From Paralithodes platypus (lineage: Eukaryota > Arthropoda > Malacostraca > Decapoda > Lithodidae), in assembly GCA_032716605.1 (NCBI GenBank), contig CM064519.1:19998095-20062094 (forward strand): a stretch of DNA of 64,000 bases, written 5' to 3'. The notes below the pieces were generated by a model that was given only the letters and a program-made list of their open reading frames with translations, did no database searches and was not told the origin of the DNA. The position numbers and the translations under genes were made by a program. This document shows, in pieces, positions 44,061 to 55,434 of the stretch (its first letter is position 1; the number at the start of each line of letters is the position of its first letter).

Positions 44061-46157
44061 TTAAAGGGGGTATCACAACAGATTTCATCAATCCCTTTTG
44101 ATCCACTATTTCAGTTTGGCAACATTTGAAGACTGACATACATACTGACTGGAATATAAGTGACATCATTTTGATAAAAGTATTTTTCAGAAGCTGCCAG
44201 ATCAGAGTTACGGTTAAAGGTCTCCTGTGATACCGGCTGAATGCCAACTGGTTCTAATGTCAACAACACTAAAGCCACCACTACATTGAAGTTGACACAT
44301 GTCCCTAAACATTACCAACTATGCCATCCAGATATTACTGGAGACATGACACCTGATAGAAATACCTCAGTAGTGTGGATTTTAAAGATTTGACTACCGA
44401 TTTATAGTATGGTGAATTTAATGATGTTAACATAGTTAACTTGATGTTGATGTGGTAAGGACCCTGTAACACTACCTTCATATTCCTAACACCAGTGTCT
44501 ATTTAAAGCTCATCTAGTGAAGGCTAAGGATATCATTCTTATTCTCTAGATTTTGAAAATATTGGCTATAATGATATGGTTTTGGTTCATTTGTTGACCA
44601 AATTTGAAGAAGTACAGGTATTGTAATATATTGGCACTAGGTGTTAAGAATATATAGTCGACTCTTCCCTGCTGCACACTGCCTCCTCTTGTTGCTCCAC
44701 CACCATCTCTAAAAACACCACAATCACCATTAACACCTCCATAAAAAAAATACCGAACATCAAGCCACTACTGTATTACTAAAATCACCTTCACAACCAC
44801 CACTTGCATCCTCTAAGCTCGCCTCTGCAAACTTCCCTTATGTAAACCATCACTACTAAAATCACCAACAGTACTATTAACACCAACTCGGAACACCAGT
44901 AGCTTACTAACGTCACCTCCAGTAACATCACCACCGCCACCACCACTCTACAATCACATCTGGCTCATCTACGGTCCTCTTAATCCTTATCTTGGAGTAA
45001 AAAGAAAATTGAATATAATAACACTTTTGTAAGAAAGTAAGAGATGTTTGGAAAAGTATGTATACTGTATAAGATATACCTTGTATGTTATTAAACTATA
45101 AAATTACTGAGAAAACCCACCATCCTATATCAAATGTAGTGTTTTCAAGGAGAGCAAATCATATACAGTACAGTGTAGTTAAATTAGGCTGTCAACATTA
45201 TTGTAGGATACAACTTGAGCATGCCTAGTAAAGTACCTGCCGTTTGTGACTGGTAGAAAACGTGCATCAGAGCAGATGTACAGTCTTAAGCCAAAATAAG
45301 TATACACCCATATGAATCTGTGAACCCTTAAAGCCAAACTCTGAAGCATTTGGAGTCTTTTGTAGCTCTTTCTTTATCTTTTTTGGGTTTGATAAAGATT
45401 CCCAAGGGTGTATACTTGTTATGGCTTGTTGTGATAACTAGACAGGTGTGTTGTCAGACTCATACAAGGCCAGTAGACACACTAGTGAGGAATTCCATAC
45501 TTTCACACCGTGATTACATCTCAAGTCTCATTTAAAGTGTCACCTCTTGATTACATCAATGAAAAGATTAATAATTATGAATTTTATTAGTTTTCTATTC
45601 CTCATTTGGTAAAATTCTTCAATGACCTTGTAAGTTTTGTTACAGAAATTTTAAGTGAACAAGTATTGATAATGGTTGAGAATGTGATTGAATTGTGTGA
45701 AGGTATATTTGCTAGTGTGAGTCTACTAATGTGGCTTGTGTTGCTGCAGCCACTACCACCACCACCTCCATCACCCTCTTCTCAACTGTAGTGTCATCCT
45801 TAGTGTTCAATGTAACTTTTGTTGTGGCTAGGTATTTACCCTATAACTACCTCTTTATATAGCCCCATTCCCATGTTAGGCTCTATTCAGATGTATTTTT
45901 TTTTTAACTAGATACTCCTTCTTGATTGTGCTTTCTTGACGCCTTCGTATTAGATGATTATATTCGTTACTACTCAGATTGACAGCATTTTTACAGTCTC
46001 CAACTAGCTTTATTTTATATATATACAATATACCATTAATATTTCCTCTCAGATGCAGGTTTTGAGGTGGATACTTTCCAACACATTTTGGTTTGACTCT
46101 TGTGTACATATTCCATTTTCACATGAACCACTACGAGATCCTTGCTATGCTGATGTC

Positions 46158-46163
<6 letters not shown>
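44061..46163. other. Intergenic, no gene recognised
   Basis: 44690-44960 is rich in CAC/ACC triplets (low complexity). No conserved protein frame; the 61-codon frame at 45606-45791 has no recognisable domain. Confidence 0.4.

Positions 46164-46252
<89 letters not shown>
46164..46252. repeat. (AT)n microsatellite
   Basis: About 44 uninterrupted AT repeats, flanked by TTTTT-rich sequence. Confidence 0.98.
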
Positions 46253-46254
<2 letters not shown>

Positions 46255-46987
46255 TATTTTTCAACCCTTTTTTTATTTATACATTTTCTCATTTAAACCT
46301 TTTCAGTTACTTCACACTGTCATGACCTAACCTTCGACCCCCTTTTTCCATGTTGTAGCTTCATTCATGTCACTTAACCTTCCTCTGTTAGAAATTCCAG
46401 GTAAATAAATAAATAAAAAAAGAAGAGTCATTAAGTATTTGCGGCGTTACAAACATGAGGTATGATCCAGGCATATCAAGATTGCATTTACCACCCATCT
46501 CGAATAATTACTACCACAAACAAGGCATCTGACTGCATACTACCTCATGGGCAGGTCATACTTTCCCCCTCACCCAAGCCATAGCATGTGATGAGATAGT
46601 TTGGTTATGATGATAAAGGTATAAAGTGCAATCTGTTGTGACATATGCACCCAGAGGACGAACATCTCCCACCTCTGTAATGATGATGATAAAGTATAAA
46701 GTGCAATCTGTTATGACATTTGCACCCAGAGGATGACCATCTCGCCCTTCCCCCTTGTGCTCATGACATAGTAGTGTCCGGTGGATGCCCCTCACCTTCA
46801 CATTTAATGAATTCCACACCGCCAATTCAGACAAGAGAGTGAGGATGCATTTTGTATGGGTCTCTGTGTTTGTAATGTTGAAAAAATTATGTGTCTGTAT
46901 ATATTATAAGAAAATACATGATGCTTCCAAAACTAAGTGTAATTTTCCTAGCCTTAATAATTTTATTGAATGTTACCCGAGGGACTA

Positions 46988-47300
46988 TTGTGAACATATG
47001 AACCTAAAGTATCGGTCAGAGTGGACAGAAGGGTGCTGTGTTGGTATGGACATGTAGAGCGAATGGAAGATGAAAGGCTTACAAAGAGAATATGTGAGTC
47101 AAATACAAGGGGAGGTAGAGGGGTAGGAAGACCTCCATTGAGATGGAGAGATTGTGTAGTACAGTACAAGCGTTGGGAGATAGAGGAAAGACTATAGATC
47201 AGGCAAGAGAAGTGGTAATAGATAGGAATGAATGGAGAATGCTAGTGAAAACGCAGTCGTTTGGGAGAGAGGGTCGGGCGCCGGGGAAGTGCTGGAGTGT
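46988..47300 (+). mobile_element. LINE-E 3' fragment
   Basis: Encodes VDRRVLCWYGHVERM, EDERLTKRI and GRGVGRPPLRWRDCV, the end of a LINE ORF2; same family as 6060-6345 on the other strand. The 3' end runs into the T tract at 47388. Confidence 0.7.
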
Positions 47301-47386
47301 CCTTAGTGATTCCTGGTCTCTGGGTCTTCTCCTGGGTGACCTAGATGTGTGTGAAATTGTGAATTTGTGTGTGTTTGTGTTTGTGT

Positions 47387-47387
<1 letters not shown>

Positions 47388-47455
<68 letters not shown>

Positions 47456-47486
47456 GCCACCCTCAGCTAAAAAAAAAAAAAAAAAA
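47388..47486. repeat. Poly-T (67 nt) followed by poly-A
   Basis: An uninterrupted T run at 47388-47454, then GGCCACCCTCAGCT, then an A run at 47469-47486. Length is subject to sequencing error. Confidence 0.9.
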
Positions 47487-47685
47487 TAGAGTATGTGCCT
47501 GAGTACAGGTATATAGATAGAAGTATCGGTAGGCTACTTTTTAGATTGAGCCAAGATTTGAAGCATACTCATCAGCTCTTCTGTTGTAGCCACTTCAAGT
47601 CTGCTAACTTGTTTATAGTGGGGATATGTCATGATGGTGTATAAATTGGTAGTGATGTTTGTCACACAATATAATATGACTATTT

Positions 47686-50300
47686 TCATCGTACCGACCA
47701 ATCAGCCTCCTGCCTAGCATAAGCAAGCTGGCAGAAAGAATGGTCCAGACAAGACTCTCCTGGCACCTTGAAAACAATAACCTCATCCCCTCCTCACAAG
47801 CCGGCTTCAGACCTACCTGTTCTACATTAGACCAGGTACTTAACCTGGAACAGGTAATACTATCAGCCCTTTCAAGCCAAAAGACCTGTATCGTAGTATA
47901 TTTAGATCTCTCCTCTGCTTTCGACACCGTTCCCCACGATCTCTTACTGCTGAAACTATCCAGAATGGGAATAAAAGGACACATGCTGCAATGGTTAAAG
48001 TCTTCCCTCTCCAACAGAACAAACCAAGTATTCATCCAAGGCCAGATGTCTAAGACCATAACAACAAAAAAAGGATTACCACAAGGATCCTCACTCAGCC
48101 CCCCCTTATTCGACGCGTACCTGTCGGACATGCCAAACATAAACCCAGCAAAAACAATACAATACGCCGACGACATAACAATATACGCCTCAGACCATAA
48201 TCCCCAAATAGCCGAACAAAGGATTCAGGACGCCCTCAACATCCTAGGGAACTGGACTAATGAATCAAAACTAAGTATCAACCCAACCAAATCGCTATAC
48301 CAGATCTTCACGAGAAAGAAAAACTACAGACCTCCAAGATTCACGCTTAATGGAGAAGATTTGCTTCCTACACAGAGCCACAGATATCTCGGAGTAATTT
48401 TTGATGCTCCACTCCTCACTTGGAAAGACCACATAGACTACCTGATATACAACACCAACCAAAGACTGAACATCATGAAAGCAATCGCAGGCACAACATG
48501 GGGTGCAGACGCCACAACCCTCCGAACATTCTACATAGCATACATCAGAAGTAAACTTGACTACTGTGCCCAAGCATTCGCCTCAGCCGCACCGACCCAT
48601 CTTCATAAACTGGAGGTGGTACAGAATTCAGCAATGAGGATCATAATGGGGGCCCTTAAATCAACCCCGGTGGCCAGCCTTCAGTGTGAAGCAAATCTAA
48701 TCCCACTCCACACCAGAAGGGATATACAGTGTGCCACCTACTTCTCAAAAATCTATGCTGCCCCACCTTCCCACCCATTCTCTGCATCTCTCCGCAATGT
48801 ACCAGTACAGCCTCAAGGAGCTCCCATCCATAAAGCACCCTTCCGAGAGCGCGTAGGGCAAATTATACATAGAAAATCACGCATATTCCTTGGTTGCCAC
48901 TCAACCCCCATGGTACCACCAGTCCCACCATGGGAATACATCCCACCCACAGTCCAGACAGACCTCATCAACTCAACAACCAAGAAAAACAACTCGGCTG
49001 ACCTCAAGCAAGAGTTCCTCGAAGTCCTCCACACCCAGCACCAAAATTCCACCCACGTATACACAGATGGATCACGCATCAGTACCAGTAATAACAACAG
49101 CAAATCTGTGTCTTCAGCATTATGGATCCCAAAATTTCACCTTACCATGGGATGGAAGCTACCCAAACAAACCACAGTGTTTACAGCAGAGCTCTATGGA
49201 CTCCTCCGTGCACTTGAGATCATCAACACCCTCCCAGTAAGTGCCTACACCATTTGCTGTGACTCCAAAAGTGCCATACAAGCCATCAACTATAACACCA
49301 AGACAAACAAGGAAATAGTATACCCTATGATCCAACTCCTCACCACCCTCCACTCTCAAGGATATACAATATCCCTCCAATGGGTACCCAGCCACATTGA
49401 CATCCTCCATAATGAAATAGTGGATGGACTAGCCAAAGGGATGCACTCCTTCCACCTAACAACAGTCATACCCTACACCACAACCGACCGGACAAACATC
49501 CTCAGAGAAGACGTCCTCCAAGACTTCAAGGAAGAGTGGAAAATAACCATAGCTGGCACACAATACAGTAACATCAAGTCAGAGTGGTCAGTGTGGAAAC
49601 ACTCCATCTACAAGAACAAAGCCTTAAACACCGCGGCTCTCCGCCTCAGAACAGGACACACCAGACTGGGAGGGCATATGTACAGGATGGGACTGCAAGC
49701 AAATGAAAATTGCCCGTACTGCCTCACACCTGAGACAGTGGAGCATTATCTACTCCACTGCCACAGACATTACGGTGCCCGCACCCACCTCAGAAGTGTA
49801 GTAACCCAACAAGGAGGAACATTCAACATCAAGCATATCCTAGGTGGAGGAGACCTACCACAGCACAGTAAACATGTCATCGCATCAGCCCTAGGAACCT
49901 ACATCAGAACAACAAACAAAATCACAAGCATATAAAATTACCATCCAACTGAATCTGTACTATACCACCACTGATCATCATCATCATCTCTGACCTCACC
50001 CTCACCTTGACTTGAATCACACAGTACACATAGAGCAGTACAGTACTGTACTGTACTGCAACTGATCATCATCATCATCTCTACCCTCACCTAGACTTAA
50101 ATCACCCTGACCTCAAAAGACAACGACAAACTTACCCCTCATATACAGTACAGTAGTATAAAATCCACCTTTACTATCTCTCCTAACCCCTATTATACTA
50201 ACAATTGTTCTTTTCACCCCTCCTAAAACGCCTGTGCAGTAATCTGGAGACACCACAACCCTCCAAGCAAACTGCACATTTAAACAATAAGAAGAAGAAG
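47686..50300 (+). mobile_element. LINE-G copy 1, 5'-truncated, with 13-bp target-site duplication
   Basis: AATATGACTATTT is present at 47673-47685 and 50301-50313. The 3' end is a (GAA)n-like tail AATAAGAAGAAGAAG. The 3' UTR (49936-50285) includes two blocks of GATCATCATCATCATCTCT. 5' truncation falls inside the RT domain: the frame is already open at SYRPISLLPSISKLAER before the first ATG. Confidence 0.92.
47740..49935 (+). CDS. LINE-G ORF2: reverse transcriptase + RNase H, open but N-truncated
   Basis: 731 codons without a stop. RT motif A YLDLSSAFDTVPHD (D56), motif B GLPQGSSLSP (112-121), catalytic QYADD (142-145), then the thumb region. RNase H: YTDGSR (D443), TAELYGLLRALE (E484), CCDSKSAI (D508), NEIVDGLAKG (D562), the full D-E-D-D set. 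C-terminal Cys/His motif CPYC-x7-H-x4-C (658-674). An RT followed by RNase H places it in the I/R1/LOA-type group of LINEs (established for the domain order). The ATG given is internal; the endonuclease and first RT motifs are lost with the 5' truncation. Catalytic residues are intact, so the source element was active recently. Confidence 0.9.
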   Translation: MVQTRLSWHLENNNLIPSSQAGFRPTCSTLDQVLNLEQVILSALSSQKTCIVVYLDLSSAFDTVPHDLLLLKLSRMGIKGHMLQWLKSSLSNRTNQVFIQGQMSKTITTKKGLPQGSSLSPPLFDAYLSDMPNINPAKTIQYADDITIYASDHNPQIAEQRIQDALNILGNWTNESKLSINPTKSLYQIFTRKKNYRPPRFTLNGEDLLPTQSHRYLGVIFDAPLLTWKDHIDYLIYNTNQRLNIMKAIAGTTWGADATTLRTFYIAYIRSKLDYCAQAFASAAPTHLHKLEVVQNSAMRIIMGALKSTPVASLQCEANLIPLHTRRDIQCATYFSKIYAAPPSHPFSASLRNVPVQPQGAPIHKAPFRERVGQIIHRKSRIFLGCHSTPMVPPVPPWEYIPPTVQTDLINSTTKKNNSADLKQEFLEVLHTQHQNSTHVYTDGSRISTSNNNSKSVSSALWIPKFHLTMGWKLPKQTTVFTAELYGLLRALEIINTLPVSAYTICCDSKSAIQAINYNTKTNKEIVYPMIQLLTTLHSQGYTISLQWVPSHIDILHNEIVDGLAKGMHSFHLTTVIPYTTTDRTNILREDVLQDFKEEWKITIAGTQYSNIKSEWSVWKHSIYKNKALNTAALRLRTGHTRLGGHMYRMGLQANENCPYCLTPETVEHYLLHCHRHYGARTHLRSVVTQQGGTFNIKHILGGGDLPQHSKHVIASALGTYIRTTNKITSI

Positions 50301-50313
50301 AATATGACTATTT

Positions 50314-52103
50314 AGGTGATTCTCAAGTAGTACAGGAATAGAGAAGTTAACGTGGTGCAGCTTATTCTCCTGACTGACAAGATTAATGGCAAAGTTGGCT
50401 CTAAAAAATTCTTTATTCCTGTACCACATTTTTCTGCTAGAGGATTTTCCTTGTAGTTGCTATGCACATTCCCGCCTGATGCTACTCTCCTTGCCGAGGT
50501 TGGGGGGCTTGGGGGCCGGTGACTGGGGCTTGATGGGGGATGGTTGTGGTCATTTCCCTTCCTATCTCCCCTCGAGCTTTCGTCCTCAGCTTGACTAATT
50601 TTGAGTAGTTTTTCATTCCTCATCCTATGTTTTTTCACTTCTATTCTTATTCTGTCCCATTTGGCTATCCTCGGGCAGCCTCTATCTCATGTCTCCCTGG
50701 CCTGGCTAGGTGATTGACTCCTGACCCGTTTTGTCTCTTCGGTTGCTGTTGTGGCCGGACTGACTTGATTCCCTTCGGTATTGCATTTTTTGCTTCTCGA
50801 TGTGATTTTCTACCTTCGACCTGATCTCTCATTCTTCGCCCTGATCACTTCTTGGTTGGTGTTGCGGTGTAGCAGTTCTTGCCTCATCCTTCGGCCCTGC
50901 CCTATAAGAGCTCTGATGTGGAGCTCATGTGGTCCGGCTGAACTGGTGAAATGTCGAGAAATGTCTGCATGTCTTCACCTTCCTCGATTTGTTCCCCTAC
51001 TGCCCTTCCCTATCTATCTTGACTCGTTTAGTTATATATCTTGATCGAATCCTTTGGGCCAGCCCTATGAGAGTTCTTTTGTAGAGCTCAGTGGTCTGGT
51101 TAAACTAATATTAAAAACAACAATGCTATGCACATTGCCAGATAAATAAAGTTAATGGGGTAGGGTTTGGGAATAAAGTTAACTCGAGCCAAAGGTACCT
51201 GATGTAACTAGATTTATTAGTGGCCCCTCCATCATTGACGATATGCCTATTACATAATAGCACCCTTTCAAGCCCTTGCGTCAGCTCGTTTGAAACTACC
51301 GCCACGGAGATAAGAGGCCACATCGTAAGGGTACGCTAATTCTCTTACGGAATCGTCCTTATGATTGGGTACTCACTACGAAAAAACTGTAAAAAAATTA
51401 AAAATCAAAATTAACTTAAGAATTGCTATAATCAAGCTCCCAACTTTAAGGATGTCTTCCCGTGAGGATTTTATCCGAGACGCTGATCTGCCTAGCGTCA
51501 TAACGTTCTTCCTCTCCCTGTGTTCGTGCCGAGTGGACACGGCTTTCCGTCCTCTCTTCATTCTGCATTCTTTCGTCTCTTAGGGAGTCTTTTGCTCATT
51601 TGTATTTATCTGAGATGTTCTATAATAGGTTTAGACTAGTTACGACGGGCGTCCCCATTGGCACGACCACAGGAGTGTGTTAATATAGGGTACAGTGTTA
51701 GGCATCCATGCGGTCCCTTTCGGGCACGCTCGCCTTTGTTTTTATTTTTGTTTTCAGCATTTAGCTTTGCCTTTACTAGTTATTTAGGAGGCTGTGTGTA
51801 TGCTGGGCTCCGCTACTTTGCCATCACTAAGATGGAGTAGCTGGTATTTATTATCGTGATGCAGATGCTCTGGTTCAAGAGTTGCCCCACGTGGTGAGGA
51901 ACTTTCTGGAGTTTGGTTCTGCCTTTTTCCCCTTTGGCTCGGGGCGACGTGTGGTGGCTGGTTGCTGTTTTCGTCGCTGGAGGTAAGATTGTCGCGTGTC
52001 GTCGTGCTGCTTGCCCTAGGCCTCGTGGCTAGCCTCATGGTAGGGGTGTCATTCTATGGCTAGGACTATTTATTGGTTATTGAATTAAATAATAAGTATA
52101 GTC
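50314..52103. other. Unassigned, possibly part of an unknown element
   Basis: Two similar blocks, near 50900 and 51060 (GCCCTATAAGAGCTCT / GCCCTATGAGAGTTCT, then TGTGGAGCTCA / TGTAGAGCTCA), show repeat character. Together with 52550-54150 the base composition differs from the AT-rich DNA to the left. No known domain. Confidence 0.35.
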
Positions 52104-52107
52104 TTAA

Positions 52108-52545
52108 CCCGTGGAGCCCCGGCTAGTTTTGTAATGTTTGCGCACCAGAACCCGGCCGGTTTTCAAAAAATGGTTTTATTCCAGAAACAATAGCGAATGG
52201 GTTAGGAATGAAGGAAAAACCACGAAAAACCGCTCAAAAAGCTTAAAAAATGGTCCTACAGAGCCCCCGAAAACGGATTTTACAAGAGTAAAAAATTGAA
52301 GGCAATTATCCCAAAAAAACAGGTTATTGCGCGCTCGCGCGCACGCACGTGGACTTTGAGAGTTTTCAACCATCGGCACGGTTGCGTGGGATACGTACAC
52401 AGTTCCCATACAAATCTGAGCCCTCTTGAGTGGCTACACCTGAGGTTACGGTCGGCGCAATTAGGGTGACGCGTCAGGCGCGTCTCTGGGGCTGTGCGTT
52501 ACATACATCGCCGACGCGTCAGACGCGTCGCTGGGGCTGTACGGG
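52108..52545. mobile_element. TTAA-flanked MITE, piggyBac-like
   Basis: TTAA at 52104-52107 and 52546-52549; ends CCCGTGGAGCCCCGGC and, inverted, CCCGTACAGCCCCAGC. The right subterminal region, inverted, has GACGCGTCTGACGCGTC and GACGCGCCTGACGCGTC about 45 bp apart, each palindromic, the same layout as the other family members. Confidence 0.84.
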
Positions 52546-53265
52546 TTAAGAAGTGTCCTTCTCTTTCATGTAGTGATTTTTACATGATTGGAAGGTGTCA
52601 GGAGACGTCCTGACGTATATTTGATGTTTTGTGAGTTACTATCTTGGGCAGACGAGTTAGTACTCACAAAGGGTTTGGTGTTTCCCTCCGGCGGTCAATT
52701 GTCAGAAATTGGTACCAGAGGCTCGCCTCGGCGAGCAGGGAATAGATCCAATAAACCCGGTGTGGTCGGAGTACCACTTGATTCCCCGGCGGAAGAGAAG
52801 GTTTCAACAGGGGTTTTTCGGCTCAGCCAGAAGGACTCACCTATACAGATATCCTCATGCGGCGGAGAACGATCTTAAATCCGTCATCGCGGTGGAAAGG
52901 CATAAGTGGGGTTAAAACTATCGCTCGTCAATCAAGACGGTAGGATAGTTGCCAATACATATTCTATAGGAATATTCAGTAGTATAGGTCAGTGATACGA
53001 AGTGTCATAGATAAGCAGTCATATTACCTTCATAGAAACGATCATCAGAGATCTTTTAAATAAGGAAGATACGACGGAACATTTGAGTAGTAAGTGGTGC
53101 TAAATCTCGTTTTCCGGCATATTCGAGGTATATAATGTGTGAATGTTTCGGTTTATCCTTATGAGCATTGATTCTTGGACATTTCTTTCCAGATCATTAC
53201 ACAGTGACCTCGGCACGGGAACCAGGTAGGGGGGCCGATCCAGGCGGGTGGGGTCGTAGTCCATC

Positions 53266-53763
53266 ATGCCTTTAGTAACACTGTGCTCAACTCCAACTTG
53301 TTTGTGCATCCCAGTCTTTAACCATAAACTGTGCGTGAAGTGTGTTAAGTGCTTGGACCGATCCAGGGGAATCTGGTTGTCTAAAAAGTGCGGGATTTGT
53401 TCAGACCTTCGGAGTGGATTATATGACCATCGTGATCATTCTTGTCAAGTAGCTTTATTTGAGATCAAAGCGACTTTTAACACTTCTACGAAGGACGTCG
53501 CTCACAAGGCTCTTCAGTGCGATGATGCTCTTTGGGATCATCTAATTATTAAAACACAAGTTCTAAAGCCTCCTTCATCCCGGTCCAGCACAAAATCTAA
53601 AGTTAAATCGAAAGTCTTATCAAAAGAAATTATTAGTAGCAGTGACGAGTCAAATATTACTAAGGCAAACCCCCCCCCGGCTGACCCAAGAGGGCGCGGT
53701 CGGTATCTCCACGAGAAGACTGACCCAGATCTAGATCAAGATCGCCTCTCAAACAATCCTTAG
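53266..53763 (+). CDS. Cys-rich 165-codon ORF, possible gag-like ORF1 fragment
   Basis: Not recognised. The N-terminal third is Cys/His-rich (CVKCVKC, KKCGIC, YDHRDHSC, in a C-x2-C-x2-C ... C-x2-C ... H-x2-H-x2-C arrangement); the rest is Ser/Lys-rich with a basic/acidic end. A stop at 53763 is followed by broken frames in the same style to about 54150, where a LINE-G copy begins. It may be ORF1 of a retroelement, or nothing. The upstream 52550-53265 has no frame I can support. Confidence 0.35.
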   Translation: MPLVTLCSTPTCLCIPVFNHKLCVKCVKCLDRSRGIWLSKKCGICSDLRSGLYDHRDHSCQVALFEIKATFNTSTKDVAHKALQCDDALWDHLIIKTQVLKPPSSRSSTKSKVKSKVLSKEIISSSDESNITKANPPPADPRGRGRYLHEKTDPDLDQDRLSNNP

Positions 53764-54156
53764 GTCGTCAAGTACTGCACGGTCCCTGACCAAGAAGAGG
53801 AAAACAACTCTGAAGCGGCGGCAGTTGTCGAGGCGTCTTCAGGCGGGAAGGGTCTTAAACATAAATCCCGTACGGAGTCAACGCGCTCGGGGCCCCTGCA
53901 ATCGCCGGGGTCTCGTCCTCCATCCTCCGTTCCTACCTCTACCGAGCCTCACGTCCAATCTGGCAGTTCGGAGGTGGGAACGGAGGACGTTGAGTCGACT
54001 CCCAGGGACGGTTCAAGTGATATAAACACAGTGTCTCAATCTCTTAGACAGGATTTTTCTATACCTCTTGTGGATCATCAGATTAGTCAAGCTAGGAGCC
54101 GGGTTCCGTCAAAGGTCTTGGCGGAACAATATGGTGGTTACCTGGTGGGTAACCGT

Positions 54157-55426
54157 TCTTCTTCTTATTGTTTAAATGTGCAGTTTGCTTGGAGGGTTGT
54201 TCTTCTTCTTCTTCTTATTGTTTAAATGTGCAGTTTGCTTGGAGGGTTGTGGTGTCTCCAGATTACTGCACAGGCGTTTTAGGAGGGGTGAAAAGAACAA
54301 TTGTTAGTATAATAGGGGTTAGGAGAGATAGTAAAGGTGGATTTTATACTACTGTACTGTATATGAGGGGTAAGTTTGTCGTTGTCTTTTGAGGTCAGGG
54401 TGATTTAAGTCTAGGTGAGGGTGAGGTCAGAGATGATGATGATGATCAGTTGCAGTACAGTACAGTACTGTACTGCTCTATGTGTACTGTGTGATTCAAG
54501 TCAAGGTGAGGGTGAGGTCAGAGATGATGATGATGATGATGATCAGTGGTGGTATAGTACAGATTCAGTTGGATGGTAATTTTATATGCTTGTGATTTTG
54601 TTTGTTGTTCTGATGTAGGTTCCTAGGGCTGATGCGATGACATGTTTACTGTGCTGTGGTAGGTCTCCTCCACCTAGGATATGCTTGATGTTGAATGTTC
54701 CTCCTTGTTGGGTTACTACACTTCTGAGGTGGGTGCAGGCACCGTAATGTCTGTGGCAGTGGAGTAGATAATGCTCCACTGTCTCAGGTGTGAGGCAGTA
54801 CGGGCAATTTTCATTTGCTTGCAGTCCCATCCTGTACATATGCCCTCCCAGTCTGGTGTGTCCTGTTCTGAGGCGGAGAGCCGCGGTGTTTAAGGCTTTG
54901 TTCTTGTAGATGGAGTGTTTCCACACTGACCACTCTGACTTGATGTTACTGTATTGTGTGCCAGCTATGGTTATTTTCCACTCTTCCTTGAAGTCTTGGA
55001 GGACGTCTTCTCTGAGGATGTTTGTCCGGTCGGTTGTGGTGTAGGGTATGACTGTTGTTAGGTGGAAGGAGTGCATCCCTTTGGCTAGTCCATCCACTAT
55101 TTCATTATGGAGGATGTCAATGTGGCTGGGTACCCATTGGAGGGATATTGTATATCCTTGAGAGTGGAGGGTGGTGAGGAGTTGGATCATAGGGTATACT
55201 ATTTCCTTGTTTGTCTTGGTGTTATAGTTGATGGCTTGTATGGCACTTTTGGAGTCACAGCAAATGGTGTAGGCACTTACTGGGAGGGTGTTGATGATCT
55301 CAAGTGCACGGAGTAGTCCATAGAGCTCTGCTGTAAACACTGTGGTTTGTTTGGGTAGCTTCCATCCCATGGTAAGGTGAAATTTTGGGATCCATAATGC
55401 TGAAGACACAGATTTGCTGTTGTTAC
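54157..55426 (-). mobile_element. LINE-G copy 2, 5'-truncated, with duplicated 3' end
   Basis: The minus strand matches LINE-G copy 1 from about 49088 to its 3' end with very few differences (the protein differs at GARTHL/GACTHL). Minus-strand frame 55664-54582 covers RNase H from SVSSALWIPKFH on and the Cys/His motif; its first 75 or so codons are flanking DNA. The last 45 bp of the element (TTTAAATGTGCAGTTTGC and GAAGAAGAAG tail) occur twice in tandem at the left end. I could not find a target-site duplication. Confidence 0.88.
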
Positions 55427-55434
55427 TTTGGTCC

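Noticed and set aside
46053..46325. 90-codon frame with poly Ile-Tyr
   Set aside because: Translation of the (AT)n microsatellite.
34452..47640. A second host gene downstream of Tao
   Set aside because: No conserved frame, no exon-like segments with splice sites and family motifs were found; only repeats and short random frames.
47613..48176. 187-codon minus-strand frame
   Set aside because: Shadow of the LINE-G ORF2.
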